DNA of 64,000 nt, from NCBI RefSeq assembly GCF_023238445.1, contig NZ_CP096658.1, positions 1,550,001 to 1,614,000 of the forward strand, read 5' to 3'. The notes beneath the pieces were generated by a model that had not been told where the DNA came from, ran no database searches, and was given only the letters and a program-made list of their open reading frames with translations. The position numbers and the translations under genes are program-made. The first letter of the stretch is position 1; the number at the start of each line of letters is the position of its first letter. Shown piece by piece: positions 1 through 10,100 of this stretch. The stretch is from Halorussus gelatinilyticus (lineage in GTDB: Archaea; Halobacteriota; Halobacteria; Halobacteriales; Haladaptataceae).

Positions 1-103
1 CCAGCGTGAAGAACTCGCCGTCGGCCACGTCGAGGCTCACGTCCCGGAGCGCGTCCACGCCGTCGAACGACTTGGAGAGGTTTCGGAGGTGGAGGTTCGT
101 CAC
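1..103 (-). CDS. thiQ: ABC transporter ATP-binding protein, N-terminus only (thiamine importer)
   Basis: Only the first ~34 codons lie in the window. From a GTG start the frame reads TNLHLRNLSKSFDGVDALRD and then a typical strand leading to the Walker A region, which is beyond the left edge. This is the usual N-terminus of an ABC ATPase. The GTG overlaps the TGA of the upstream permease gene (GTGA), so the two are translationally coupled. Together with the neighbouring permease and TbpA-like binding protein it should energise thiamine or thiamine-phosphate uptake. The assignment to ThiQ rests on context, since no specificity-determining part is visible. Confidence 0.8.
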   Translation of the reverse strand, partial: MTNLHLRNLSKSFDGVDALRDVSLDVADGEFFTL

Positions 104-1935
104 GCTTCCCACCGCCCTCCCAACCTATCGACGACGACGAAACTCAGACTCGTCACGGCGAGCAGGACGGTCCCCATCGCGGTCGCTGGCCCGAGCGTCC
201 GGTTGCCGATGTAGCGCTCGACGGCGACTGGCATCGTGTAGCTACTGCTCCCGGTCGCCAAAATCACCGTCGAATCGAACTCGCCGATGGAAATGGCGAA
301 CGCGAACGCGGCCCCGGCGGCGACCCCCGACGCCACGAGCGGGAGTTCCACGTCCAACAGCGCCCGGACCCGAGTCGCGCCGAGCGCGCGGGCCGACTCC
401 ACGACCGACCGGTCCACGCCGCCGAGCAGCGGCGCGACGTTCCGGACGACGAAGGGGTAGGCCGCGACGCCGTGGGCCGCGACGATGGCGACCGGTCCCG
501 TGACCTGCAATCGGTGGCCCCACAACTCGACGCCGAAGACCAGTCCGCGGAGCATCCCGAGTCCGACGACGACGCCGCTGACCGCGAGCGGTGCCATCGC
601 GGCCGCGTCCGCGAGTCTGGTTCCCCTGCCCCCGCGGGCGGTCAGCACCGAGACGGTGACGCCCATCGGGAGCGCGACCAGCAGGGTGGCGACGCCGAAC
701 ACCAGGGAGTTGCGGACCGCTACCCCCGGTTTCGTCTGGAACGACGCGCCCTCGACCTGCCGCTGGACGAGGAACTCGTAGTACTGGAGGGTGAACCCCG
801 AGGGACCGGTCACGCTCTCGGCGACCATGCTGGCGATGGGACCGACGAAGACCACCGCGACCACCGCGGCGTAGGCGGCGACGCCGACGCGTTCGAGCGC
901 GGCCAGCGGCGAGGGGTTCTCGGGCAGCAGTCGCTTCCTCGGCGGCGGGTTCGCGGCCCGACCGCCGCCCGACTCGCGGGCCTCGTACCGGAGGTAAGCG
1001 TAGGTCAGCGCGAGCGAGACGACCGTCTCGGCCACCGCGAGCGTGGCGGCCTCGGCGTACTCCAGTTCCTGCACGAGCGAGTAGACCCACACCTCGACCG
1101 TGGCGAGTTGGAACCCGCCCAGCGCGAGGACGATGGGGAACGACATGAAGGTGAAGACGAAGGTGAGGAGCGCGCCAGTCAGCACCGCGGGCAGGAGTTG
1201 GGGTGCCAGCACGGTCCGGAAGGCGTACCACGGGTTCGCGCCGAGCGACCGGGCGGTCTCGACCATCCGGGCGTCCACGCTCTCCCACGCCGCGGTCGTG
1301 ACCCGAGCCACCAGCGGCGCGTTGTAGAACGCGTGGGCGACGACGATGGCTTCGAGCGTGAAGAGGAGGTTCACCGGCCCGAGACCCAGCGCGGTCAGGA
1401 CGGCGTTCAGCGGGCCGTTCGTCCCGAAGAACGCGACGAAGCCGATGGCGACCATGATTGACGGCAGCACGAACGGGAGGATGGTCAGCGACCGGAGCGT
1501 CCGCCTGCCGGGGAACTCGTAGCGCGAGAGGACGTACGCTCCCGGCAGGCCGAGCAGGACGCTCGCAATCGTCGAGAGCAGAGCTTGGTAGGCGGTGAAT
1601 CCGAACAGGCCGAGCGGCGACTCGGCGGCGAGTTCGGAAATCGCGCCGAACTCGCCGCCGAAAATCGGCGCGAGGACGCCGAAGTAGAACGGGTCCGTGA
1701 GGACGTCGCGGACGACTTCGACGGTCCACGCGCCGCCGACCCGGACCGCGTCGGCGAAGACGGTCAACACCGGATAGTAGAAGACGACCGCGAGGACGAG
1801 TGCGGTCGCGACTCCGAGGAGGGTGATGGCGTGGCGTTCGAGCCATCGCGTCGGCGCGGTGGGGCCGAGCCACCGCGTCGCCCCGGTGCGCTCGGTGGTG
1901 GTCTCACCCTCCGTCCCGGCCTCCTCGCGGGTCAC
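100..1935 (-). CDS. thiP: ABC transporter permease, two fused permease domains (ThiP-like)
   Basis: 611 residues from a GTG start. A hydrophobic segment at ~34-60 leads into a first BPD_transp_1 domain, with the EAA-type loop around 'TTAAWESVDARMVETARSLGA'. A central Arg/Pro-rich cytoplasmic linker (~320-345) separates it from a second permease domain carrying its own loop ('SVVESARALGATRVRALLDVELP'). Two fused half-permeases of this size are characteristic of the ThiP/FbpB-type importers for thiamine or iron. The adjacent TbpA-like binding protein favours thiamine. The start codon lies one base after the stop of the binding-protein gene, and the gene overlaps the downstream ATPase, so this is one operon. 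No truncation is seen. Confidence 0.87.
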   Translation of the reverse strand: MTREEAGTEGETTTERTGATRWLGPTAPTRWLERHAITLLGVATALVLAVVFYYPVLTVFADAVRVGGAWTVEVVRDVLTDPFYFGVLAPIFGGEFGAISELAAESPLGLFGFTAYQALLSTIASVLLGLPGAYVLSRYEFPGRRTLRSLTILPFVLPSIMVAIGFVAFFGTNGPLNAVLTALGLGPVNLLFTLEAIVVAHAFYNAPLVARVTTAAWESVDARMVETARSLGANPWYAFRTVLAPQLLPAVLTGALLTFVFTFMSFPIVLALGGFQLATVEVWVYSLVQELEYAEAATLAVAETVVSLALTYAYLRYEARESGGGRAANPPPRKRLLPENPSPLAALERVGVAAYAAVVAVVFVGPIASMVAESVTGPSGFTLQYYEFLVQRQVEGASFQTKPGVAVRNSLVFGVATLLVALPMGVTVSVLTARGGRGTRLADAAAMAPLAVSGVVVGLGMLRGLVFGVELWGHRLQVTGPVAIVAAHGVAAYPFVVRNVAPLLGGVDRSVVESARALGATRVRALLDVELPLVASGVAAGAAFAFAISIGEFDSTVILATGSSSYTMPVAVERYIGNRTLGPATAMGTVLLAVTSLSFVVVDRLGGRWEA

Positions 1936-1936
1936 G

Positions 1937-3106
1937 CTATCGACCGCCGGCTATCTGGCGCGCCCACGAGTCCACCCAGCCGTCGAGGTTGCCCTGTAGC
2001 TCCTCGTAGGTGAACGTCACGGGGTTCGCCGGTTCCTTGGCGTACTTCTTGAACTCCGCCCCGAGCGGTGCCCAGTCGGTCGCGGGGTACTGGACGTTGA
2101 GTTGTGCGATTTGCTTCTGGGCCTGCTTGCTCAGCATGAAGTCCATGAACGCCTCGGCGAGTTCCGGCTTGTCGGTGCCGGCGAACTTCGCCATTCCCTC
2201 GGGGTTGGCGTAGCCTTGGTCGTTCAGGAAGCCGACCCGGTGCTTCGTCAGGTCCTTGTCCTGCCGGTGGGCGTACACCTGGTCGGTCGAGTACGAGACC
2301 ACCATCGGAGCCTCGCCGTTCTCGTAGGCGGTGTAGGCGTCGCTCCACGACCCGAGCATCTTGATGCCGTTCTCCTTCAGCTTCTGCCAGTAGTCGAGAT
2401 ACTGGTCCTCGCCGAGGGTGTTGACGGTCCACAGCAGGAAGGCTCGGCCCGTGGCGGCGGTCTTGGCGTTCTGGACGATGAGGTCGCCAGAGTACCGTTC
2501 CTTCAGTAGGTCTTGGAACGTCTCCGGTTGCTTCTGTATCTTGCTCTCGTCGTAGACGAGGCTGATGTACCCCGTGTCGTAGGGGACCGCGCGCTGTTGC
2601 GGGTCGAAATTCAAGCCGTCCTTGACGTGGCCGTAGTGGGACAACCGGTCGGCGACCGGCGCGAACAGCGATTTCTGGCCCAACTTCTCGTCGATGCGAA
2701 TGAGGTGGTCCACGTTCATGCCGACGTACACGTCCGTATCGATGGACACGCCCTGCGCGGCCTGCTGGATGTAGTGGTTGACCTCGTTCTCGGGCGTCTC
2801 GTACTTCACGGTCACGTCGGGGTGGCGGTTCTCGAACTCCTGTTTCAGCCACCCGCCGGGCGAGGAACTGGGCGCGTCCACGAACGAACTGTACGTGGCA
2901 ACCTTGAGCGTGCCGCTGAGACTCGCCTCGGTGGTCGTCTCGGTCTCCTCGGTGGTCTCGGTAGCAGTCGCCTCGGTGGTCGTTTCGCCGGTCGTCGCGG
3001 TCTCGTCGGTGGTCGTCTCCTGCCCGCCGCTCCCGCCGCCGGTACACCCGGCGAGACCGACGATGGTCGCGGTCCCGCCGTGCTTCAGCAAGGTTCGCCG
3101 TTTCAT
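1937..3106 (-). CDS. tbpA: Thiamine ABC transporter substrate-binding lipoprotein (TbpA-like)
   Basis: 389 residues. The ATG at 3106 gives a Tat lipoprotein signal: MKRRTLLKHGG, a hydrophobic stretch, then the lipobox LAGC with Cys ~20. A Thr/Glu-rich linker (~25-60) follows, a common haloarchaeal membrane-tether spacer. The globular part resembles E. coli TbpA along its length. Examples are 'VPYDTGYISLVYDESK', an 'LLWTVNTLGEDQYLDYWQKL' block and 'GSWSDAYTAYENGEAPMVVS', which correspond to the thiamine-pocket regions of that family. The open frame extends upstream, but only this start gives a signal peptide and sits ~26 nt behind a TATA-like box. It captures substrate outside the cell for the permease/ATPase encoded just downstream. 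Confidence 0.87.
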   Translation of the reverse strand: MKRRTLLKHGGTATIVGLAGCTGGGSGGQETTTDETATTGETTTEATATETTEETETTTEASLSGTLKVATYSSFVDAPSSSPGGWLKQEFENRHPDVTVKYETPENEVNHYIQQAAQGVSIDTDVYVGMNVDHLIRIDEKLGQKSLFAPVADRLSHYGHVKDGLNFDPQQRAVPYDTGYISLVYDESKIQKQPETFQDLLKERYSGDLIVQNAKTAATGRAFLLWTVNTLGEDQYLDYWQKLKENGIKMLGSWSDAYTAYENGEAPMVVSYSTDQVYAHRQDKDLTKHRVGFLNDQGYANPEGMAKFAGTDKPELAEAFMDFMLSKQAQKQIAQLNVQYPATDWAPLGAEFKKYAKEPANPVTFTYEELQGNLDGWVDSWARQIAGGR

Positions 3107-3127
3107 TACCGGGTGGTTACATCCGGT

Positions 3128-3137
3128 GATACTTAAC
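3128..3137 (-). promoter_or_regulatory. TATA box of the thiamine transporter operon
   Basis: On the minus strand the box reads GTTAAGTATC, centred about 26 nt before the ATG of the binding protein. This is the spacing of a leaderless haloarchaeal transcript. No room remains for a thiamine-pyrophosphate riboswitch in the mRNA leader. Confidence 0.5.
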
Positions 3138-3296
3138 TGGCGGGATGTGGAGTCGCGACGGTTCGTCGGCGAGACCGGCGTCCGGTGACGATTCTTCTCG
3201 TCGTCGGGACCCGGACGAGAAGCGACGAGCGTCGCTCTCACCTCGGTCTCGACCGATAGGCGAAAGGTTTTGCCAGATGGGTTCGATGTGGCGGAC

Positions 3297-4289
3297 ATGT
3301 CTACCTCGCGGCAGTGGGTGCTGGCCGGCGTGCTGGCACTGGTCGGTCTACTCGCGGCCGCGGTGCTGTTCGACGTGCTGGGGACGGTCTTCTTCGCCAT
3401 CACGGTGGCCTACGTCCTCGTGCCGCTCCACGAGCGGTTCGTCCGGCGCGGGATAGCGTCGTGGTGGGCCAGCGCCGCCGCGACCGCCGTCGCGTTCGTG
3501 AGCGTCGTCCTGTTCTTCGCGTCGTTCGGCTTCCTGCTGTACCGCTGACGCGCCGCGCTGGTCGGCTTCCTGCTCGATTTGCCCGAGAGCGTCACGGTCG
3601 AGTTGCTCGGCACGGTCTACACCGTGGACGCGGGCGTCGTGACCGAGGTCACGCGCGAGTACCTCACCGTCGTCACGCTCTCGCTCGCCCGCCTCGCGCC
3701 GGTCATCGCGCTCAAGGTCACCCTGTTCGCGCTGCTGGTGTTCGCCCTGCTGGTCAACCGCGGACAGGCCCGCCGCGCCCTGCTCGCGCCGATTCCCCAC
3801 GACTACCGCGACGTGGCCGCGGCGTTCCACGAGCGCACCCGCGACACGCTCTACGCCATCTACGTCCTACAGGCCGCGACCGCCGCGGCCACCTTCCTCG
3901 TCGCGCTTCCCGTGTTCTTCGTGCTGGACTACCCGTTCTACGTCACGCTCGCGCTCGTCGCGGGCTTCCTCCAGTTTCTCCCCATCGTCGGCCCGTCGTT
4001 TCTGGTCGCCCTGCTCGCGGTCTATCGCGCGACCGGCGGCGACCTCACGGGCGCGATACTCGTCTTCGTGGTGGGCGGCCTGATAATCGGCTGGCTGCCC
4101 GACGCGGTCATCCGGACCCGACTCGCTCGCGAGACGGCCGACCTGCCGGGGAGCCTCTACTTCGTCGGCTTCACGGGCGGCCTGCTCAGCGTCGGTCCCG
4201 TCGGCTTCATCGCCGGCCCGCTGGTCGTCGCGCTCCTCGCGGAGGCCAGCGAGTTGCTCGCCGCCGAGGTGAACGGGAAGGCGGGGTGA
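3297..4289 (+). pseudogene. AI-2E family transporter, interrupted by one in-frame TGA
   Basis: Reading one frame throughout gives a ~330-codon AI-2E (PerM-like) permease. It begins MSTSRQWVLAGVLALVGLL and contains several hydrophobic helices. The typical 'FVLDYPFYVTLALVAGFLQFLPIVGPS' and 'GWLPDAVIRTRLA' regions lie in the second half. The frame is broken only by a TGA at 3546-3548, between LLYR and RAALVGFLLDLPESV. One C-to-T change in a CGA arginine codon would explain it. The coding frame and codon usage are intact on both sides, so the lesion is recent, a sequencing error, or a read-through site. The downstream half could restart at a TTG at 3579 but would lack the first helices. The family exports small molecules or acts in Na+/H+ exchange; the substrate here is unknown. 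Confidence 0.85.
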
Positions 4290-4387
4290 GGCGGCGACGC
4301 GGGACCGGAACCGGTCGCTGCGGTCCGGCCGCCGGAGTCCGGACCGCTTCGATAGAATCATACTCCGACGGTCCAACTGTCGGAGCC

Positions 4388-6265
4388 GTGACTCGATTGG
4401 TCCCCCTCCAGTTCCTCGGTCTCCCCGAGTTCTCCGCCCTCGACGCGGCGCTAGTTGTCACCTTCGCCGTCTCGACTGTTACGATGACGGTCATCTACGG
4501 TGTCTACCTCGTCGTGGCCCTGCGCGACTGGCGTGCGGACGGGCCGCCGCGCCCCCGCGACGACTACGACCCGACCCTCCGCGAACGACTCGCTTGGTGG
4601 GTCCTCTTCTCGCTCCCCACCGCGACGATTGGCTATCTCCTCGTCGGGGTCGCCGCGGCACGATTCCTCTTCGCGCTCCCGTTCACGGTCCTCTCGGGCC
4701 TCGTCCTCGGACTCCTCGGTCTCCACCTCGTCGCGCCGGTCGCGTTTCACGTCGAGAGCGCGGCCGTCCGGCGACGGACCTCGTGGGACCCCTCGGGCGT
4801 CTACTACCTCACGATAGTCGCAACGGGACTCGGAGCCCTCCTCGGCGCGCTCTACCTGTACCAGCGACACCGACACCTCCGCGCGGCCGCGTCCGAGGCC
4901 GAGACCGCGAACTCGGTGGCGGCGACGGACGACGCGACGGACGCAGACGATGCGCCGGACGCGGACGACGCGACAGAATCGGCAGTTGCCGATTCGGACG
5001 GCGGCGTCGGTCCGGCGCGGCTCCCGGCGGTCTCGCGCCGCAATCTCCTGCAGGTCGGTGCGGTCGGCTACGCCGGCTACATGGCGTATCAGTTCGCCGG
5101 CCCGTGGCTCGAAAACGAGGCCACGCAGTTGCTCTTCGGGTCGGCCCCCGACCTGACCGGCGACCCGACGGGGTGGCCCATGCGCAACTACGGCCCGAGA
5201 CAGACCGCCGCGAATCCGTCTGCTCGACCGCCCTCGGGCGACCTCGCCGTCGAAACCCTCTACACCGGCCGGGACCCGAACGCCGAGGACGGCCCGGTCT
5301 ACGCCGACGGGACGCTCTACTTCTGCGACCGACCGGAGGTGAGAGCCATAGACGCCGAGACCGGCGAGACGCGCTGGACCTACCGCCGCAAGGAGACCGG
5401 TCCCTTCGCGGACGGCGAGACGTGGGCCGTGCCACACGCCATCGCGACCGACGGCGAATCCGTGTTCGTCTCGATAGACCTCGGGCTGGCCGCGCTGGAC
5501 GCCGAGACGGGCGAGAAGCGCTGGCACTACGAGACGAACGCCCTCTTCCGCGACCTGACCGTGGCCGGGAACACGGCCTTCCTCGGCGACTACGGCGTTA
5601 CCGCCGTGGATACGGCGACCGGCGCGAAGCGGTGGCGGGCCGAGTGGAACACCGGTCCCTCGACCCCGGCCGCGGTCGCCGACGGGACGGTGTTCGCCAC
5701 CCACAACGCGAGTACCGACGACGGGAACCACGGGTGGGTCGTGCGGGCCTTCGACGGCTCGACCGGCGATGCGGCGTGGACCCGGCGCGTGGACTTCGGG
5801 TCGGAAGGCCACGCCGCGAACACCCCGGTCGTGGACGGGACGCTCTACGTCGGCGGGGACCACCTCTTCGCGCTCGACGCCGAGACGGGCGAGACGCGCT
5901 GGAAGCGCGAGAACGCGGTCGCGGGTGACTGGGGTTACAGACTCGCCGCGGACGGCGACCGCCTCTACGCGATTCCCGGCGGGAGCGGAACCGAGTCCGG
6001 GTCGGTGCGGGCGTTCGACGCCGCGAACGGCGACCCCCTGTGGTCGATGGAATCGCCGCCCGACACGGACGTCGCGGGCACCGTCGCGGGCGAGACGCTC
6101 TGTCTGACCTACGAGGAGGAGTTCCGACTGGTCGATGGCGCGACGGGCGAGCGCCTGCGCTCGCTGGACCGCGACTTCGGGTTCCCCGACCCGCCGCGAA
6201 CCGTCGAGGACCGCATCTTCGTGGAGGGATGGGAAGAGCTGTTCGAGATAACTGCCGGGGAGTAA
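4388..6265 (+). CDS. Membrane protein with C-terminal PQQ-like beta-propeller
   Basis: 625 residues from the GTG at 4388 (the ATG at 4481 is an alternative). The N-terminal ~175 residues form about four transmembrane helices. A low-complexity acidic Ala/Asp linker follows (~178-210). Then comes a Tat-like SRRNLLQ sequence and a hydrophobic segment near residue 217-235, and after that an extracytoplasmic domain. This domain has seven repeats of the PQQ/WD40-like form AxDAxTGxxxW (for example IDAETGETRWTYR, LDAETGEKRWHYE, LDAETGETRWKRE), which indicates a beta-propeller. A true dehydrogenase active site is not evident, so a structural or sensing role is as likely as catalysis. The internal Tat-like motif suggests fusion of a membrane module to a formerly independent exported propeller. 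Confidence 0.8.
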   Translation: MTRLVPLQFLGLPEFSALDAALVVTFAVSTVTMTVIYGVYLVVALRDWRADGPPRPRDDYDPTLRERLAWWVLFSLPTATIGYLLVGVAAARFLFALPFTVLSGLVLGLLGLHLVAPVAFHVESAAVRRRTSWDPSGVYYLTIVATGLGALLGALYLYQRHRHLRAAASEAETANSVAATDDATDADDAPDADDATESAVADSDGGVGPARLPAVSRRNLLQVGAVGYAGYMAYQFAGPWLENEATQLLFGSAPDLTGDPTGWPMRNYGPRQTAANPSARPPSGDLAVETLYTGRDPNAEDGPVYADGTLYFCDRPEVRAIDAETGETRWTYRRKETGPFADGETWAVPHAIATDGESVFVSIDLGLAALDAETGEKRWHYETNALFRDLTVAGNTAFLGDYGVTAVDTATGAKRWRAEWNTGPSTPAAVADGTVFATHNASTDDGNHGWVVRAFDGSTGDAAWTRRVDFGSEGHAANTPVVDGTLYVGGDHLFALDAETGETRWKRENAVAGDWGYRLAADGDRLYAIPGGSGTESGSVRAFDAANGDPLWSMESPPDTDVAGTVAGETLCLTYEEEFRLVDGATGERLRSLDRDFGFPDPPRTVEDRIFVEGWEELFEITAGE

Positions 6266-6273
6266 CGCGCACC

Positions 6274-6332
6274 CCGACGGACCGGTGTGGTGCGGGCGCG
6301 ACCTCCGACGGACCGGTGTGGTGCGGGCGCGA
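6274..6332. repeat. Direct tandem duplication of 28 bp
   Basis: Two identical 28-bp copies (6274-6301 and 6305-6332), each starting CCGACGGACCGGTGTGG, are separated by 3 bp in the spacer between the propeller gene and the PepSY-like gene. They look like a recent slippage duplication. No protein-coding sense is apparent. Confidence 0.85.
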
Positions 6333-6421
6333 GACGACCGCGAACCGCCGTCGCGCCGAGCCGACGAGACGGCCAGCACGCTCATCAGACGAGTTCTCGA
6401 ACAGGGAGACGCGTTTCTACC

Positions 6422-7105
6422 ATGAGACACCGGACACTCGTATCGGTCGGTCTCGCTCTCTGTCTCCTCGTCGGGGGGCTGAGCGGGGCGGCCGGTGCGG
6501 ACACGCACGCGACAGCATCGCAGACGACCGACGCACTCGACCGTCGGACCGCGGAAACCGCCGCGTCGTGGCAGGGCGGCGAGCGGACCGCGGCCCAGCA
6601 GGGCGGACAGGTCAACCTGAGCGTGGTCGAGGTCTCGGCGCTCGAAGCCGTGGAAATCGCCCAGAACCGAACCGACGGGAAGGCGGTCGTCGTGAGCCTC
6701 GGGTCGCAGAACGGGACGCCGGTCTACAACCTGTCGGTCCTCGCGGAGAACCTGAGCGTCTCGACGGTCACGGTCGATGCGACCGAGGGGCGAGTGACCT
6801 CGGTCGAGCGGAACGTCACGGTCGTCGATCGGCAGTTCCTCGGCGGCGAGGCGTTCGACTACGCCGAACTGCGGACGGTCGGCGACGCCGTCCGACTCGT
6901 CCAGAACGAGACGAACGGGACGGTCGTCAACGCGGGCATCAAGCGCGGCGAACTCGTCTACGGCGTCGGACTCCGGACGCAGGACGGGACCCGGACGCAG
7001 GCGCTCGTGGCGGCGACCGAGGGACCGCTCCTCGGTCTCCGGACGACCAGTGCGACCACCCCGACCGCCACGACCAACGCGACAACTACGACCGGCGGCG
7101 CTTAA
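6422..7105 (+). CDS. Secreted PepSY-like domain protein
   Basis: 227 residues. The ATG at 6422 gives a Sec-type signal peptide (MRHRTLVSVGLALCLLVGGL, cleavage likely after the following Ala-rich SGAAGA). The mature part contains two similar units, ~60-125 and ~140-205. Each has an Ala-containing helix (SALEAVEIAQN; TVGDAVRLVQN), a strand 'Y-x-(L/V)-x-V' and a turn such as DATEGRV. This is the fold signature of PepSY domains, which often inhibit or regulate peptidases. Numerous N-x-S/T sequons fit surface N-glycosylation, and the C-terminus is a Thr-rich tail without a visible anchor. The family match is by pattern only, and the partner is unknown. Confidence 0.7.
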   Translation: MRHRTLVSVGLALCLLVGGLSGAAGADTHATASQTTDALDRRTAETAASWQGGERTAAQQGGQVNLSVVEVSALEAVEIAQNRTDGKAVVVSLGSQNGTPVYNLSVLAENLSVSTVTVDATEGRVTSVERNVTVVDRQFLGGEAFDYAELRTVGDAVRLVQNETNGTVVNAGIKRGELVYGVGLRTQDGTRTQALVAATEGPLLGLRTTSATTPTATTNATTTTGGA

Positions 7106-7179
7106 CCGACCCGTTCGACCGGCGATGCTCGGTGGGGGTATCGACGCCGCGGTCCCCGGCGGGCGGTCGAACTCGTTTT

Positions 7180-10100
7180 TCAGTCGAGTACGAAGCGCAC
7201 CAGCGCCCACAGCAGGACGACGAGCGCGACCCACAGCGCACCGCCGCCGACGCCGAGCGCGAGCAGTCCGTCGGTGCCGAGCAGTCCGGAGACGACCCAG
7301 ACCGCGATTCCGGCCACCGCGAGCCCGTTGATGGTCTTCCCGCCGACCGAGACGCCCGCGCGCCGGACCGTCTGGACCGCGCCGACCCCGCCGAGGACGA
7401 GTCCGCCGCCGTAGAGGAGGAGACCGAGGAGACCGCCGAGCGTCGTGAACGCGGTCAACTGCGGGAAGAGACCGTTCTCGGAACTGTCCGGGAGCGTCGT
7501 CGTGGTCGCCGGCGACTCGGACGCGTTCGCGGTCGTGGTCCCGGTCGGCGCGGAGACGGTCGTCGTGCGAATCGCCGACCGGTTCCGGACCGCGACGGTC
7601 GCGTTCGCGGCCGACGCGCTCTCGACGCCCAAGTCGTCCTCCACGACCAGCGAGACGGTGTAGTTCCCCGTGGATTGGAAGGTTGCGGTCGCCTCGGGGG
7701 ACGACGGTCCGCTCCGGGTCGGTCCCGAAACGTTTTCGAGCGTGCCGTTCTCGGGCGGGCGAATCCGGAACCGATACGTCTCGACCCGGCCGTCGGCGTC
7801 GCTCGACTGCGTCCCCGAGACGAGGACTCGCTCGCCGACCGGCGCGGGGTTCGGCGAGGCGGTGACGTTCGCCACCGGGCGCTCGCGTCGGGGACCGAAC
7901 GGCGACGAGGCCGACGGGATGAAGTCGACCCATCCCTGCCGGGTCACGACGAGGTCGCCGGTCCCCTCGGGGTGAATCGAGGCGTGGGTCGGGCCGGCGT
8001 CGGCACCCCAGTAGTTGCGCTCGGCGACGACGGTCCGGGTCGCGTTGACGAACAGCCGCGTCGTCGTGTTCGCGTCCACGAGCGTACTCACGTTGACGAC
8101 CATCCCGCGAACGTGGCCGTACACGTCGTTGCCCCGGACGACGACGCCTTGTCGGTTCTCGTCGCTCTTGCGAAGCACGACGCCGGTCGGGATGTCCTCC
8201 GAGAGCGCCCGCACCGCGAGCGCGCCCTCGCTCCCCTCCCAGACGTAGGCGGCCCGGTTCGGTCGGAGGACGACCGTGTACGTGTCGGGCACGCGTCGGT
8301 CGAGCATCTCCTCGACCTGCCGGTCGTCCACGAGTCGCTCCAGCGTCGCGCTCACGTCGCCGGTCCGGAAGATAGCGCCCGCCTCGCCCTCCTCGACCAC
8401 GATGCCGGTTCCCGGCCGGTAGTCCTGCATCGGCACCGGCGCGCCGCCGTAGGTGTTGTAGACGACCGTGTTGTTCAGAATCCGGCCGCCGAACGCGCCC
8501 GCCACCCGGATACCGTAGGCGTTCGCGGCCACGAGGTTGTCGGTCAGGTTCACCGCTCCGGCGTGGGTCAGGCTGTTGTCGACGTTCAGGCCGACGCCCG
8601 CGTTGTCGAGGACGCGGTTCTCCGCGACCGAGAGGTCGTGGACGACCAGTTCCGTCCGCGCGACGAACCCGTCGCCGCGGTTGTCGGCGAGCGTGTTGTT
8701 CCGGACCGCCGAGTGGAGGAACTTCCCGGCGAGGACGCGGACTCCGGCGGCGTCGTTGCGCCGGACGTCGTTGTTCCGGAGCGCGATTCTGGCGACCTCG
8801 TTCCCGCGGAGGACGAGTCCCGCCCGCCCGTTGCCCGAAATCTCGTTTCCGCGGACGGTGAGATTTCTGACGCGCGACGACGGCGCGACGACCGAGACGC
8901 CCCGGCCGCGGTTGTCGGCGAACCGATTGTCCACCGCCGTCAGCGAGAGGTGCTGGGAGTAGTACCGCGGTCGGTGGCGGACGCGCAGGCCGGTCGCGCT
9001 GTCGGTGACGACGTTCGCAGCGAGTCGAATCCGGTCCACGTTCCCGTCGTGCGCGTAGAGACCGATGCCCGCGTCGGCTCGGGAGACGCGATTTTTCCGG
9101 AGCGTCAGGTCGGCGGCCCGGCGCGAGACGACCCGGATGCCGTCCGCGGTCGGACCGATTTCGGCGAGGCGGTTCCCGGCGACGACGACCGGGCCGACCT
9201 CCCGCCCGCGTAACGCGATTCCCGACCCGCGGGCGTCCGAAACGGAGTTGCCGGTGACGCGGACGTTGCGGACCTCGTCGGCCGCGACGAACACGCCCTG
9301 CTCGCCGACCGACTCGAACGTCGAGTCCCGGACCGTGACGCCGCCGACGCGACTCGTCGCCTCGTCAAGCGCCGGTTGACCGCCGTCCGAGCGCAGGCGG
9401 AACGGGAGGACGGTCGTCGCGGTCTGGGCGACGCCCTTCGTCCGGACGGCGACTTCGACCGGATACGTCCCGTACGTGTTCGGGTTCTCTACCCACTCGT
9501 ACGCGACCCGAAGCGTCGCGTCGGCCGGAATCGTGACCGACCGCCGGAGCCGTATCTCGTAGCTGTTCTTATCGGAACTGTTCACCTCCTTCACGAGCGG
9601 CAACAGCGACCGCTCGACGCTCCCGTTGTCGTTGAGGTCGAGACCGAACCGTCTGAAGGAACTGCGGTTCATGTGACTGACGTCGCCGTGGCCGCGATAG
9701 GAGACCCGGAGAGCGTCCATCGTCGTGTCGAGACCGGGCCGGAGCGCGATCTGGTGCTCCGTCCGGTTGCTGGGCTCGGTCGAGTTCGAGGTGACGCGCG
9801 ACTCGCCGACCGCGCCCGTGCCGGGCGTCAGCGCGACGCCCCGCCCGCCCACGTCGGCGAACGTCGAGTCCTCGACGGTCAGTCTGGGCGTCCGGGCCAC
9901 GTCGGCGACTCGGACGCCGTCCCGCGAGACGTTCCGGACCGTGACGTGCGACAGCGAGAGTCGGCCCGCGGAACTGCCCACCGTCAGGGCGGTCGTCGCG
10001 TTCTCGACGGTGACGTGCGACAGCGAGAGCCGGGAGTTCGGCCCGCCCTCGTACCGAATCGACGCCCAGCGAACGTCGTCGGGGGCCTGCGGTGCGGTCG

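Noticed and set aside
3107..3296. Thiamine-pyrophosphate riboswitch before the thiamine transporter operon
   Set aside because: The TATA box lies ~26 nt before the ATG, leaving no leader RNA. No thi-box sequence was seen. A short hairpin at 3194-3222 lies outside any leader.
4451..7933. A 1160-codon minus-strand frame
   Set aside because: It is antisense to the PQQ propeller and PepSY genes and partly out of phase with the beta-helix gene. It is Arg-rich, with no motif and no start context.
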